From positions 595,104 through 659,103 of the forward strand of contig QANU01095819.1 of the NCBI GenBank assembly GCA_003254905.1: DNA of 64,000 nt, read 5' to 3'. The notes beneath the pieces are model-generated. The model saw only the letters and a program-made list of their open reading frames with translations. It was not told the DNA's origin and ran no database searches. The translations under genes were made by a program, and so were the position numbers. The DNA is from Nissolia schottii. Its lineage: Eukaryota; Streptophyta; Magnoliopsida; Fabales; Fabaceae. The number at the start of each line of letters is the position of its first letter. Position 1 is the first letter of the stretch. This document shows, one piece after another, positions 41,201 through 55,479 of the stretch.

Positions 41201-41948
41201 ATTTAATGATAAATTATGAGTGAATCAACATGATATCCAACCTAAAATGAATTCAAATAATACAACTGTATCAAACATTTACTGAATACTTTAACCATCT
41301 AAACGCTAGTAATTTATTTTAATAAATATCTTTTGATCAATTTCACCTCATATTCCGGGAGTAAGAGGAGTCCCCTTTGTTCCTTCATCGGCATAACCAG
41401 TAACTTATTACAATGTTAGCACTAAAATAATGCCTGTATATCTCTCCCGTTTAACATGCTCTCTTTCTTTTTCATGAAAGATGTCATGGTTGTGACACAG
41501 AAAGAAAAACATAAGCCAATGGTATTGAGAGTTGACAACTGAAAATGGCATCTGTCATGCTGATAACCATATTGGGCTAGAAACTATGAAACTACACAAG
41601 AAACACATTGAAGGCAAGAGATTAGGAAATATCATGTCTGCCCTATATCTTCCGATGTTTTCAATTTGTATAATTTCATCTGAACAATATTTAGGAGAAG
41701 GAAAAAAAAATGAAAGAAAAATTAGAAAATCCTCACAAATCACATTTGCTACCTCCCCTAATAAATAATTAGCACTCTATCTATACCTCAAACCCCATGT
41801 AGGATTTATGTACAAACAGAGAATAGAGAGAAAAAAGAATGGAGTTTTCTCAGGGGCATAGCCCCTTGGGCAACTTCTAGTGACCAAGGTCAGTCCCCTT
41901 TTCACCCTACTATTGCATCTTTGAGCTAAACTATATGTACTCACTCAT
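38240..41948. other. Intergenic region between glyoxalase II promoter and DUF936 3' end
   Basis: About 3.7 kb. The left end is the glyoxalase II promoter and leader, and the right end the 3' UTR of the DUF936 gene. A G9 run at 40509-40517 and a CT microsatellite at 40542-40565 precede a 66-codon frame at 40587-40787 without recognisable character. A pair of inverted AT-rich arms (GACTCACCCATCATTCACTA near 41140, and TTATGAGTGAATC near 41213) may be a decayed foldback element. No gene can be supported. Confidence 0.45.
38274..38297. repeat. (CT)n microsatellite near the glyoxalase II 5' end
   Basis: About 12 CT units lie just upstream of the glyoxalase II start, probably in the leader or promoter. 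They are followed by a CATT repeat at about 38359-38378. Confidence 0.9.
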
Positions 41949-44900
41949 TCACCTTTTGCCTTTAACCTCTGTTGTTTGTGTCTGAGGTGATGATTGTGAT
42001 CCACCACTCAGTGCAGCAGCAGCGGATTCGACGTGTGTTAGAAGATATTCATATATTTTCTTCCTCAGTTGGTCAATTGTATCTGGCAATATCTGGCATG
42101 ATTCTTCCTCATCTTTGCTCGACCCTATCTCGTCCAACCAATCGTTTACACTCTTTAGTTGAGTGAGCATACCTGCTATTTGGCCGTTATCTGACAAGGT
42201 AGCATCCACGTCGGTGTCCAAGAATCTCTCAACAAATCCCAAAAACCAGTCTCGGGACAGCAGTTGCAGCATCTCAGCCAAATTAACCACCTCGCCGAGG
42301 CCATTTCCTCTAACCCAATCTGGGAGCTGTTGTTGGACTTGTTGCTTCTGCCCGTTTGCCAACCCGTCACCTGGTCTTCGAGTAGTTCCCTGCAAGGGAT
42401 GCTTGGTGTTAGCCGCCAGACGATGCTTTACAGTAACTTTCGACGAAGCATCTTCACTTGAATTGTGTAGGATTAGCAAGGGTTGACTTCCCAGAACATT
42501 CTTTTGATTTTGAGAATTACTTGAAGCTGGAAGCCTGGATGACTGAGGTTCTTTGGTGAAAACAGCAAAGGATGATAGGTTGGTGGCTAAGGCCGCATGG
42601 ACCCATGAAGCCGCATGTTTTTGTCTATCTGCTTTTACTTTTAGGGCTTCTTCCGTTGCGATCCTTTCCTGATCCGGAGATGAACCATCTGGAATGGGTT
42701 TAGATAAGGATCCGGCAATCATCCGGGTACTGTTCAGGCTAGCATGAAGAGTTAAAAACTGCTCCACTGCTGGTTGTGGGTTATGTTCCTTAGCAGAATT
42801 AGTTAGCTCCGAATAAATACTGCCAAAAACATCACAAAAAAAGTGTCGGCGACAACATGGTGAGTGGCATTGCACTTGAACATCCCAATATAATAGTCAA
42901 TCAAAATGGTTTTATTATATCTACATCTGAACAAGAAACCCTGATAAATTCAGCACCTTACCATGGGTAGTATTGTGAAATACACACACACACACACGAC
43001 ACGTCTATCAAAACTATGCTCTTTCAAACCAAACAACAGGCCCATTCACCTTTTATCTAGACATTGTTTTTCTCTTTTCTACAAGCCGGTTCAAAATTAC
43101 TCACTTATATTGCTTACCTGGTACACTTTCATCATTACATTAACAGAAATGTGTAACAATGAAATCAAATCACAGATACGCAAGGTTGGACAGTCGAAGT
43201 GACCTAAATTGTTCTCAATAAAGAACAATGAACTTCCAATTTATTTAGCATGCAGCTTCACAGCCTTGCAGAATTGTCGGAAAACATGGGTTCAAGGTTA
43301 TGGCTAATAAGCTACGGCCTGTTGTAGGGAAATATTTGGCTCGAGGCTAGTCAAAGGATGAAGAAAGAGGAAATTATTACTAACTAGATTAAAAACTACT
43401 CAGTGCTATTACAAGTTTATACCAAGTAAAACTGCTTCTAACATAAAAAACAATGGGTAAGAGCCCAATGGACTGGCTAGATGACATATCGTTTCATATA
43501 TATGAATTTATAAGTCCAATCTATCCAACTGTCTCTGTGCATAGTAAGAGTTTAACATGGAATGATGAAACCTATAGTTGATAAAACCAATACATAACAG
43601 GTAATAGATTAGGGAAATTGTAAATTGGAATTAGGACAAAATGGTCAAGAAAATCCTTATGTAGCATTGCTAATAAGTTTAGGATTTAAACTCCAGCCAA
43701 AATGCTTTCAGATTCAATCTTAAGGTTATACATATTCGAAATATCACAGAACTGATGTAAAACATAATTATCTGAAAATTGTGAACACTACATCCTCATT
43801 GGACGGAGCAAAAAGTATTGTTTTGCGTTTTGCGTTATGTGTTGAAGGTGTTTTGCTTCACTAGATAAAGAATTTAATATATCAGTAGGATATCTTTGAT
43901 TCAAAACTAAATTGCTCTTTTCGGGTATTGACCATGTCACTAAAGCCCTAATCTACACATTAAGCAGTTAAGAAGAATTATTGTGTGCTTAATTGCCTTA
44001 AGTTATTCGCCTGGATATATTCATACCTTAGGCAATGCAGCAAACTCTCTGCAGCAGCAGCCTCTTGCATCGCCTCAGTTGCAGCCATCTGTGCTGCATC
44101 TCTTTGCTTCATTACTTCCTGCCATAAATGTGAACATAGAATAAGGACGAAACACAACAGTTACGAAATTTCTCATCTGACCAAAAGGATTCAATAAGCC
44201 AGATAATCTTTTGAATACTGCATTCAATGGGTAATGACATGTGTTGGAAACAAGGACAGACAACATTTACCTAGGTAAAGAGTGACCCAATCACATGATC
44301 AAACATTATGCTTGCAGCATATTTATTATATAAATATCGATGATATAACATACTGCTTATTTTAATAAAACTCATGCCAGAGCCAAGAATTCAAATGCAA
44401 AAAAAGCCAAGTAGTTTTCAATATATACCCTCCCAAGCTTTGAAATAGATGACGGGAGTGAAGCCCATTGCACACTTGCATCCGTCACTCTTCTACTATT
44501 TAGAGGAACTCTGACCAAGTTTCCAGGGAGTCCGCTGCCAGAAACTTCTGCAGCTTTCTTTCCGATGGAAGTTCGTGGCTTACTTGACTTTTCTTGTTCC
44601 TCCATAGCTCCATTAGCAGTAGCCTTCTTTGTCGACATCTGAGTCTTATGTTCTTCCTTTGAGGGCTTTGTTGGTGCTTGGATCCTAGTCTCCTCTTTAG
44701 ACGGCAACTTCTCACCTGAAATACTTTTTCTCCTAGGAGTCTGCTACACCACAAAATGAAAGAAATAATGAAATCTACATATCTCTCAGACTAACACCAA
44801 CTATATAGCAGATTAATCCATATCGAATTCGAACACAAAACAAAAACCGAACAAAAAGCAAGGCATACATGCAAATAAAATAAATCCAACAAGCATTGGT

Positions 44901-45946
44901 TCTTGACATTCAAAAGTGCAAAAACTGTGACTCACACTCACTGAGCTACGAGCTTCAGTCTTAGGATCAAACTTTGCAGCCCTCGTTTTCGAAGGAGTCT
45001 CTCTACTCCTGACCTCCATGTTCCCTTCCCAGCTCCGACGCAGAGCCTTAGCTCCCACCCCAATCCCTTGCATCAAGTTCCTTATTGGACTCCCCACTGC
45101 GGCCTTCTTCCCGCCGGAACTCGCCCCACGAACCCCCTTCTCCGCCTCCAATACTCCCAATTTGGCAGTCAGCTGCTTGTCCACTCCCACCTTCACCTTC
45201 GCCTTCGCCTGCTGATGCTGCTTCACCCCATTGGCAAACTTCTCAAAGGAGCTAGGCAAGGAATAGCAGCTACTCGGCGAGGAAGGTATCGACCTTGAAT
45301 TCGCAGACCTCAATCTAGACAAAGATTCCCTCTTCACCTCAACCTTCAATGCCACCGCTGGCTTAGTTCCCTGCGAAGACAAAGACCTCCTATCCAAAAC
45401 ACCACCACCAACAACACTTGATCTCCCTTTCTTCTCCTTCTCTTTCTCCTTAGATCTCTCCATGTCTACACCAGCAGACCCCCCAAAACTGCTCCTGCTG
45501 TTGCTGCTATTGTTCTTATTGCTATTGCTGTTTTTCTCATCATTGTTGTTGTTGCTATCAAGAAAACCGAGTGAATGCGAATGAGTGGCAACAATGTCTT
45601 CAGGGGTCCCAACACAAGGGTGCCTCCCAGGGACAGGCCTCACCCCACGAAGAATCGGAACCGGGGAAGCGTTCTCCAACCGATCAACGAACACGAACTG
45701 CCCCAACTGAATCTTATCGCTGAGTATGAGATCGTCGTGCTCATCGGGGAGCGACACGTAGGTAGCGTGAGAGGAATCGGAGACCTTGAGGTAAAACCCT
45801 TGGTTCGGGAAGAGCTCGCCGCCGGCGAGGGCGGGGACGATGCTCACCACCTGGAGCAGCGACGACCGGTGCTCGCCGGCGACCTTGACGTCGGTGTTCA
45901 TGTGCTGTAGGAGCTTCAGAAGCACCCCGGGAACCAGATTCGCCAT
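41949..45946 (-). CDS. DUF936-family protein, 4 exons
   Basis: Minus-strand exons are 45946-44942, 44740-44429, 44118-44027 and 42819-41949. They total 2280 nt (759 aa) with GT-AG introns. The protein starts [20 protein letters not shown] and carries the full DUF936 N-terminal block ([60 protein letters not shown]). A long low-complexity Ser/Asn/Lys-rich middle follows (residues 125 to about 340). The conserved second half has [20 protein letters not shown], an Ala-rich helix ([17 protein letters not shown]), [20 protein letters not shown] and a C-terminal domain with [20 protein letters not shown]. The molecular function is unknown. The sequence shows no signal peptide or membrane segment. 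Two possible acceptors for exon 2 differ by one Gln codon, and I chose the one beginning ACTCCTAGG. The ATG at 45946 rather than an upstream in-frame one starts the conserved MANL block. Confidence 0.93.
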
Positions 45947-46054
45947 TGCTGCTGCTGTGTGGTGGCGCAGTAGCAGCTTCAATATGCATCAGTCACACAG
46001 TATCAAATCTCTGAAATTGAACCAAATGGGTCGCTTAAAATGAAGGAAAGGAAG

Positions 46055-46094
46055 CTTTTTTTCTTCTTCTTCTTCCTTCTTCTTCTTCTTCTTC
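46055..46094. repeat. (TTC)n repeat in the DUF936 leader/promoter
   Basis: An imperfect TTC run (GAA on the coding strand) lies about 110 bases upstream of the ATG, probably in the 5' UTR. Confidence 0.85.
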
Positions 46095-49000
46095 AAGACA
46101 CGGTTTTTATTTTGAATGAGGAACTCTGAAACCAGTGGGTGAGAGAAGGAGAACGAGATCTTCTACTTCGACTAATAAGGGCCCAGAAAATAGAAGAAAA
46201 TATTTTCAGTTTCAGAAATTGTTTCAGATTTGGAACATTCAGTTTCGGTAGCAAATAAATATTTTTCTTTTAAGGAAAAGAATAAATAAATAATGATAAT
46301 ATAGCAAGCAACAACAAATAAGACAGTAAATCAGCTAAATTAATTGATTATTAATTATTATCAAAATAATAACAAAAAAAATAAGGAAACTGTGTATGGT
46401 CTGGTTTTTTGAGTGGGTGGTGGTAATACAGCTAAAGTGTATTAATCATAGAGCTTCTTGCATTTATGCAAATTCCAGAAACGGAAAACAGAACAAAAGT
46501 CTCACTCGGAAAAAATGATTTGAGGTTTTTGATTTTGGGGGAGTTGGCATGTACTTGTACAAGAATATAGTTTTGTGCACAATAATAAATAATAAGCAAA
46601 GTTTAGGAGAGATGAAACTTTATTTAATTTTGGAAGCTAGGATTAGGATAATTTAGGAGAAGAAAGAAAAAAAAAATGAGTACTTCAATGGTACTCTCTC
46701 TAACTTTACATGAAAAAATAAATAAAATGGGTGAGATAGGGTCATAATGGGAGCCAGGGCCATTGCATGATTGAGAAGCAAAGAGCTGTCAGTGTCTGAC
46801 AAACGCATCTAAACACACATGCACTTCTTCAAGACTTCAACAATACCAGAGATGTATCATTACAAAATTATCAAATGATAAATAAGTTTGTTTATTTTAA
46901 AAGAATCTCAAGTTCAAAATTTAAGAATAAAAGAATTATTTTGAGAAAAATAATCTTAATATCTTAAGTTAAATTAGCCAATTTTATTAACAGGGTGATC
47001 TGGCCACCCACTCTTCCTTATGGTTCGGTTCCAAGAAACAAACACCATAGAGAATTGTGGGGGCAGTTCAAATTGAACCCTTACAAGAGTTTCTATCTCA
47101 TGATATGGCCACTTAATCCAAAAGGGTTTAACAAATTCTAAGAGGGACAAAAGGAGAACACCTGTGAGGGGCTAAAAATATGATTCTATTTTTATCATTA
47201 TTGCACATTTTTTGTTCCTCTTGAAAGAAGAAAGAAAGAAAAAAGACCAATTGGCTCGTTATTTATTAATGTAGGAATGATTATGGTTGAACTTTTCCAT
47301 GGAAGTGATTGGAATTTGCAAATGGGTGCATGTGCAAGGTAACGTTGTTGTTAGGACCAATGTATAATGGTGTGTCGGCTACCACGAAAATAATCAAAAA
47401 ATATGAGTCACATCCTTGTATTATAGTGTGGAAGAAATGTGTCCTTTATTCCATGGCTACTAAAATATTTGAAAATATTTTTGTTTTATTTTTCTTGTGT
47501 GCTTTGGTTTGGTCATTGGTCATAGTTCACTGTTGGCAGAAGAAATTGGGAGTGCCGTAACCGGGTTGAGTTACCCTATTGGGAAATAAATCAAATAATA
47601 TGAACCAAATCCAAAAGCATTTTAATTCATTCTAAAATATGAATTTTGTACATAATTTTCCTCTTCGGCTATATATGTTAGGAGTTAAACTAGCTAACCG
47701 TTTAACTACATTAACAAAAATACGATAGGATTAATTGCTATAGATTTGTTATCAAATTTAATTCAAGTTATTATTTGCAAAATTGGTCAGTTGATAAGGA
47801 TAAAATTTCATGGTTAAAAATCTGTGAGTAAATGGCTTGAGAGTAAAAAATTAATAAAATTAATAATGAGATTTGAATCTACATTCTAAATCTCTCGCAA
47901 TTAAATCACTCATAGTAACTTATGTTTTTACATATAAATTAATAATAATAATAATAATAATTGCTTCATAATGCAGGAGTTAATGTTTTATATTAAAATA
48001 ATGACACCCTAAATTAAAATAAAATATTTTATAACAAATCAATAGAGTAAGTAAATAGTAAAGAGAAATGCTATATTCAAATTAAATACACAAAGTTTAT
48101 TATTTTCCATGTCATTATATTTGTATTTGTATTTTTAGCATATATAAAGATAATAGTATCTTTTATATGAAGTTTTTAATTATTAAATAATTATATATAC
48201 TAATTATATCTTTGTATTTTTAAATCTTTTGTAAACTTATAATTTTTTAATAGGAAATAAAATAACATTGCTCTGCTTTTTGTTCGTGTGACCCTACCGA
48301 ACATGTGAATGACGTTACAGTGGCAGTTGACTCAGAATCTGACATAGTTAATTAAACATCTTATGATTATGAAGAAGTGTCAAAACAATTAAGATAAACC
48401 GATTTTTTTAAAAGACCAGCGATGCCCATGTAAAAAAAATATGAGTTTAATTGTTACGCAAGAACAATTATCTAATCAAATTATTTTAAATGCATAATTT
48501 TTTAAATAACGAGTGAATGGATCAATTATTTTTATTTAAGTAATAAGATTTGATTAAATGACCTTTAATTCATAACAATTAAATTAAAAAAATATATATT
48601 AGTGATGGAAAAATATTACTTCAAATCTAAAGCAGCTATATGGTCAATGTCCTTATATAGTACATATGTTTGACTTAGGTTACGGAGTAAATGATTGTGT
48701 TGGACAGACTACATTTAATAAGTTCGTAATCTGAATTTTATGAATCTTGATATTATACTGCTTAAAGTTTCACTTATGAATATAATAAGGTGTTTGTTGG
48801 AGTGGAAGGAATTCAGAAGGTAGGGTTTCACCTAATTTTTCAGTAGCGGTAAATTGATGCACTTTAGTATATGTAACATAACGAATCATTAGCAAATTAA
48901 AAAGTAATTGCCGTTACTAATTGCTCTAAGAGTTAATTAAAGTTGAAGTAACAAGTTTAAGCTTCGGCGGTATGCGCGTTGGAATATCAAATCAAATAGA

Positions 49001-50818
49001 ATTTTAAAGCAAAAGGTCAATGTTAGTTCAAACGAATAGAAGTAACCAGGAAAAAAATTCTAGAGATACAATAATAGTGTAAAAATGTTTTGCATTATCA
49101 TCCATTAAATCTTAACACATAATTAAAAATAGTTGATTTTCTCACTCATTATTTAAAAAATAATGTATATAAAATGAATTAATTAAATAACGGTATAAAA
49201 CTCTATATAGTAATTAAACTGAAAATATAAATAGTTTATGCTTATACTCACATGAAAAAAAAATACTTATACTACTCTAATTCATTTATTTAAATTAAAA
49301 TATGATAATAACACTGACCAGAGAATGTATCATATCAATCAAATTAATCACTAGTAAAAACGAAAAAAATACAAAGTCAAATTAGCAGGCTGCAACCGTG
49401 GCACCGCCATTATTTGGTGTGACAAAGTTGGGACGAAGGAGATGATGGCATTAAAAGCAAGGGGGGATGCATTGTCTTCACGAGTTCCACACCAATGCAC
49501 TATCAACCTTTAAGACGGTGATGGTGCATCCGTTATACAACATCAATTTATTTTTTCATTAAATGAAATAGAAAATTTCTAAGCATATAAATAGCCAACC
49601 CATAACATAGCATGCTATAACTACGAATATTCTTAAATATCTGCATTAAATTATTCCAAGAATTATTTGAGTAGTAGGGTTGTAATTTGAAAGTTGCCTG
49701 ACTTAGTCGAGCATACGACCGGTCTTACTAATGGACCCCTGGTGAACTCCCAAATCACTTAAACAGATAGAAAAGCTTCATCTAGAGTTACTTGAAGAAT
49801 TTAAAGTCGTAAGATATAATTTGAAGGCCTTTCAAATGAAAAGTTCCAACGTTAACCTTACGCTGATAATGCCTCTGGCCTACAAAAAACCACGACCAAT
49901 TCAAAGCATAGACCACATGCTAGATAGAATCGGTGGCCATCGTTTGCGGGGAAAAAATAGTTAACAAAGAGCTATCCTATTTTTAATTTTTAATATTAGT
50001 TTTACCTATATTACCATGCATAAAAAAAATATTAAATGATAACGTCACGATTTGAATAAAGAGATGTTGGCATGCTAAAATTATATTTAATGTTAGTAAT
50101 AAATTACGTTATTTTCATTGGTGACTTTGAATGGGTTTTAATTGGTCAAAATGGAACTGGCGTCTCTAGGTCAAAATTGGACTACATATTCGCAGTAACT
50201 AATAATGTGGTTAGGTATTATTAGCAATGGTTGGCCATTCTGCTGCTACTAGAATATGAGTATTAAATGTAGACAAGAAAAAATAGCAAAATCAATTCGC
50301 ACAAAGCAGTAATAGCTTCCTACACTCTAATTAGAACTACAAATTAAAAAACTCGTGATGCTCTTCAGCTCTGAACATTACCCATATATTATCTATGGTT
50401 CAACATATGTATGTAAAAATGATATGCGATTTTTCTGTAATAAGAAATTAATGGTGGTGAAACGAATTGGTTTGCAAGAAAATGCATGATGTGCGCAAAG
50501 AAGGAACCTATTATGTTTCATCTCATAAGGTCTTCTCATAGTAAATTTTGATGTAAGTTTCCGGTAGATGATTTCACTGCATAACTGTATAATTGCAGCA
50601 ACTTAATGGTCTAGCTCAAAGCGAAAATGAAGAAACAAGCAACTAGAATGTTTTAATGTAAAATTAAAGATGTTTAATCAACTAGCCACATAGCAAATAC
50701 GCAAGTTGGATACTTCATGAACGTATTTAATCATAATTGCAATAAGCAAAAAACAGAACAATCTTAAAGCCGATCTACTACAAAGCAAAACTTCATCTCC
50801 ACCTACTACCAGTCAGAA
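46095..50818. other. Long AT-rich intergenic region
   Basis: About 4.7 kb between the DUF936 promoter and the eL38 3' end. An (ATA/AAT)n tract lies at about 47939-47961. A slightly GC-richer stretch at 49380-49510 suggests an old unrecognised insertion. The 83-codon frame at 47309-47560 has no protein-like features. No gene, RNA gene or bounded transposon could be supported. Confidence 0.4.
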
Positions 50819-51916
<1,098 letters not shown>

Positions 51917-53370
51917 TGTGGAAAATGCAGCGATTCCCTCGTCGAAGGCTCAAGCTGAGGCTGCTCACTCAAGATTCAGAATTCTTCTTTTCAAGGGTTC
52001 ATAAACTAAAACCCTAGAGTATAAATTTTTACCAAATGACGCTTGTGTCCTTCATAAAACTGGGCCTGTTTAAAAACAATATGGGCCGGCTCAGTATATT
52101 TAGGCTAAGCCCAAAATATGGGTTCTTTTACGCTCCGTGTATCATTTGGGCACATTTTGAGTTATGACCCAAAAGATAACTAAAAACGCAGGCAAAATCC
52201 ATTTTATTTTCTCTCCAAAGTCCAACCGTTGACAATTTTCTTTTTCTTTTAACCAACCAATTATGAAAATTTGTTAGATTGAGAATTTATTTTTATTTTT
52301 TTTAGTAATAATGAGAATTTAGTTTACATGCATATAATTGTGCACAAAGATATTAGCCAATAATGATATTAGCCTAATTGATGTATGATTTAGGTTACCT
52401 AGTAGGATCCTAGACTTGGAAAATCCTTAACAACAACTATGCTAGCTCTCATGATATCTCAATTCAATTGTCTAGCCAAATATGTCTTCGTCGCCATGCT
52501 TGTAATGCATACACGTATGCCGTTATGAGTGAATAATCATATAGTATTAGTGTTGGGAAAAATATTCATGAGAATATTCTAGATAGTAATTATAGGAGCG
52601 ATATGTGTCACTTACGAGAAGAGGTTCTAGAACTAATACATTTACCCTTTTTTTTATAAATGTAAGTCATTGGAATGAATGATATAAAAAAGAAAAATGT
52701 GTAGCTTATAGTTTTTGAGCCGTGTTTGCATTCTTGTGCATGTTTATATCCATGAGTACGAAAGAGAGGAACCAAAAAGGAGAGTTATTGGAGGGGGTTA
52801 TGTTATGATAAAAGAGTACTAATGGTACCAAACCAACAAGTCCAATCCAAACTCAAAAAAGTTGCTTGCCACTATATAATGTTGGCCTATAAAAACTAAA
52901 GGGAGAGCAAGGGGCAAAGGCATAATATGCTATTCAAATCACTGGACCAAAAGCCACAGGGCATCCAGTCGGTAGCGCTCCTGCTAGCCACCGAGGCCTC
53001 TTGTGGGCCCCCTCCCCTCTTTCTTCCTTTATTTTCATTTATTCTACCCTCCTACTTTTGTAAACCAAGTCATTATCTTTCTAAGAATGACGCGTGTATA
53101 ATTTAAAATTTGTCAAATTTTATAACACATTTTTTAATATTTGTTTTTTTCTCATTTTTTATATTTTTTTCATTTTTATCTTATTTTTTATGAATTTAAG
53201 AGTTTTTATTTTTAATTTTATTATATTCGTTGTTTTTTTAAAATGTTTGTGTAAGTGTGTAAAAAATTGTGCATGTTTGGTTGGTCAAAAGTCTATCCAT
53301 GTGTATAGAAAAGTTTGTATATCCTTGTTCAAAAGTTTGTACATATGAACGCAAAAGCTTTCTTCTTCGT
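51917..53370. other. eL38 upstream region and flank of the Copia insertion
   Basis: Holds the eL38 promoter and leader, then AT-rich spacer. From about 53220 the sequence carries repeats of the type AAAAGTTTGTACATAT, which continue on the far side of the Copia element (63723 on). The Copia therefore split an older repeat. No gene was seen. The frames at 53094-53460 are AT-rich noise. Confidence 0.5.
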
Positions 53371-53375
53371 CTTCG

Positions 53376-53859
53376 TGTTAGGAAATTATATTTCCTTAAT
53401 CTAATTTTTGTGAGCTATATATATAATTATGAATATAATCATATTAGCTATTTTTTATGACTTATAATATGTTTATCTCACTAATGTTTAACAAAATTAA
53501 ATAAAGTAATAAGTCATACTACTTTATTGGTTTGGGTCCGAAATGAGTAATAGTCACTCCGTCTATTTTTTTTATTGGTTTTTAGGGTTTTATGAGAACC
53601 ATTAGCTAATTATAAATAGGTAAGGAGAGTTTTGGACTCCAATATACCAAACTCACTTTGTAGTCTCCTTCTCCATTAAAAGAGTTGGGCTCAAGCCCTA
53701 ATAAAGAATTCGAAGATTTTGGTTGAGAAAGAACAAAAATAGCACATTCAAACATTAATCATTCTTAGGAATTCAGGTATGCTTCCGCATCTAGTCTAAT
53801 TTTTTTTTCATGATTTAACATGGATAGTCTTGAAGTTATCAAATTAAGAATTTTTAATA
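53376..53859 (+). repeat. Copia LTR A (5' outer LTR)
   Basis: Runs from TGTTAGGAAATTATATTTCC to ..TTTTTAATA. The final A of the usual CA is kept, but C has become T. The left flank is the target copy CTTCG. It aligns through its length with LTR B. Confidence 0.82.
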
Positions 53860-53861
53860 AG

Positions 53862-53875
53862 TGGTATCAAATCCC
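53862..53875 (+). promoter_or_regulatory. Decayed primer binding site of Copia unit 1
   Basis: TGGTATCAAATCCC sits two bases after LTR A. It matches the initiator-tRNA-Met primer site kept intact in unit 2 (TGGTATCAGAGCCA), but with changes at positions 9 and 13. Confidence 0.7.
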
Positions 53876-54759
53876 ACCATTGTTGAATCATTGAAAAATA
53901 AGGATTTTAAAATAATAATAATAATAATAATTAGTTTTAATTTTGTTGATGTTTGAATTTTGGTTTGGTTTGAACGTAAATTGAAATTTGGATATACCAT
54001 AGATTTAATTTTTTCTTATTCGGTGATGAAGCCTTTGTAACGGCGCTTATAGAATAAGGATTCCTTTTTATATCCACAGATAATAATGCTATATATGAAT
54101 GTTACATGTATGTATTGATTTTTTTTTAAATTGAATTCACTGTTATTGATAATATTTGTTTTGATCATTATTTTAAATATCAAAACAATATTGGATTAAC
54201 GTCACAATTGGATATGATGAAGGATTTGAAATTATCCTTTTAGATGATGTATAATGCTAAAGATTTCATGTTTTGATTGAGAAGGTGAAGATTTTGGTTT
54301 CGTGTAATCTTGATTTGTGTATTCTAGCATCCATTAATTTGACTTCACATGACATAAACTTGTAATTTTAAATTTTCAAACTTAAGTTGTGTGTTTGGAT
54401 GCTAACATGTGTGTGGGGGGTTCATATTCAATTATTGGTTTGACAACGTGAATATGATTTTATGATAATTTCAAAATTTGTATCTATAGATTACAAGGAT
54501 AAGAGTTTGATCGATTCTACCCTTTAGTTGCATATCCTTATTTTAAAGATTTTTTTTAAGGATATGATCTATTGAATTTTTTGAAAATAATTAATTTTGT
54601 TGTCCAAGAAATTAATTTATTATGTTTACAAATTATTTTTCTTCGGATATGAAACGCATCAATGTGATCCAGTTTTTATGTAAAGAATTTTGACAATAAT
54701 TTTAATAATATTTTGAATATTATTTGGATTCAATTATTTATATAGAAACAAGTTTTGAG

Positions 54760-55140
54760 ATAAATTGTCCGAGACAATATGTTACCAAAGTAGCCTCCAT
54801 TGTTAAAGTAAGTTTATTTTAGAACATAAGGAAAACAATAAGCGTGTGATTCATGTGAATATTGGTCGGCCCAAATGAAGATCAATACTTGACCAAATTA
54901 TATGAACACTTATGATAATAAATATTTTGAATCCTATTATGATAATTTTGCAATCAATTTTTCTTTTAAGGATAAGAGTTCTTTAAGTAAATTAATTGAG
55001 ACAACATGCTACCAAAGTAGCCTCTCTTGTCAAAGTTAATTTATTTTGGAATATAAATAATGTTGTGAGTATGTGATTCATGTAGATATTGATCGGCCCA
55101 AAGGAACCGAATTATATGCACACTTGTGGTAATAAATATG
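54760..55140 (+). repeat. Imperfect ~227-bp tandem duplication in the Copia leader
   Basis: GAGACAATATGTTACCAAAG (54771) recurs as GAGACAACATGCTACCAAAG (54998). Both copies continue with TAGCCTC, a GTGATTCATGT.. segment and an ATTG(G/A)TCGGCCCAAA motif. A further GTCGGTCCAAAGATAGAC follows near 55174. The region is non-coding. Confidence 0.7.
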
Positions 55141-55479
55141 TGACAATTATTAGGTTCTATGTGAATAATAAGTCGGTCCAAAGATAGACTTATTATTTTA
55201 TAGAATTTATTATCAATGTTTGTTTATTACATGAAGAGTACCACTTACAAGAATATTTTGTCCAGACACTAAATATTAATATTGTGTTCGGTATCTTATA
55301 ATGGACCCTATAATTAAAATATATGTTTTAGTGTGTGTGTGTGTGTGAGAATATATTATTTTTTTCTACATTTTTGCTTTTGTTATATTTGTTAACATTA
55401 ACTTTATTTCCATGAGAAGTGCAAATTTTACAGACTTTTATGTTTGCATTTAGTGCTTTAAGGGGAAACAAGTGATCAT

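Noticed and set aside
41090-41250. Possible fourth foldback MITE
   Set aside because: Arms are weakly paired, and the shared ends and central motif of the 158-bp family are missing.
47309-47560. 83-codon plus-strand frame
   Set aside because: Isolated, with no family resemblance and AT-rich codon use like the surrounding spacer.
53376-53820. Ending LTR A at the earlier ..GATTTAACA
   Set aside because: This would leave ~40 bases before the primer site. Ending at 53859 and 58194 puts the primer site two bases away and explains LTR C as a deletion variant.
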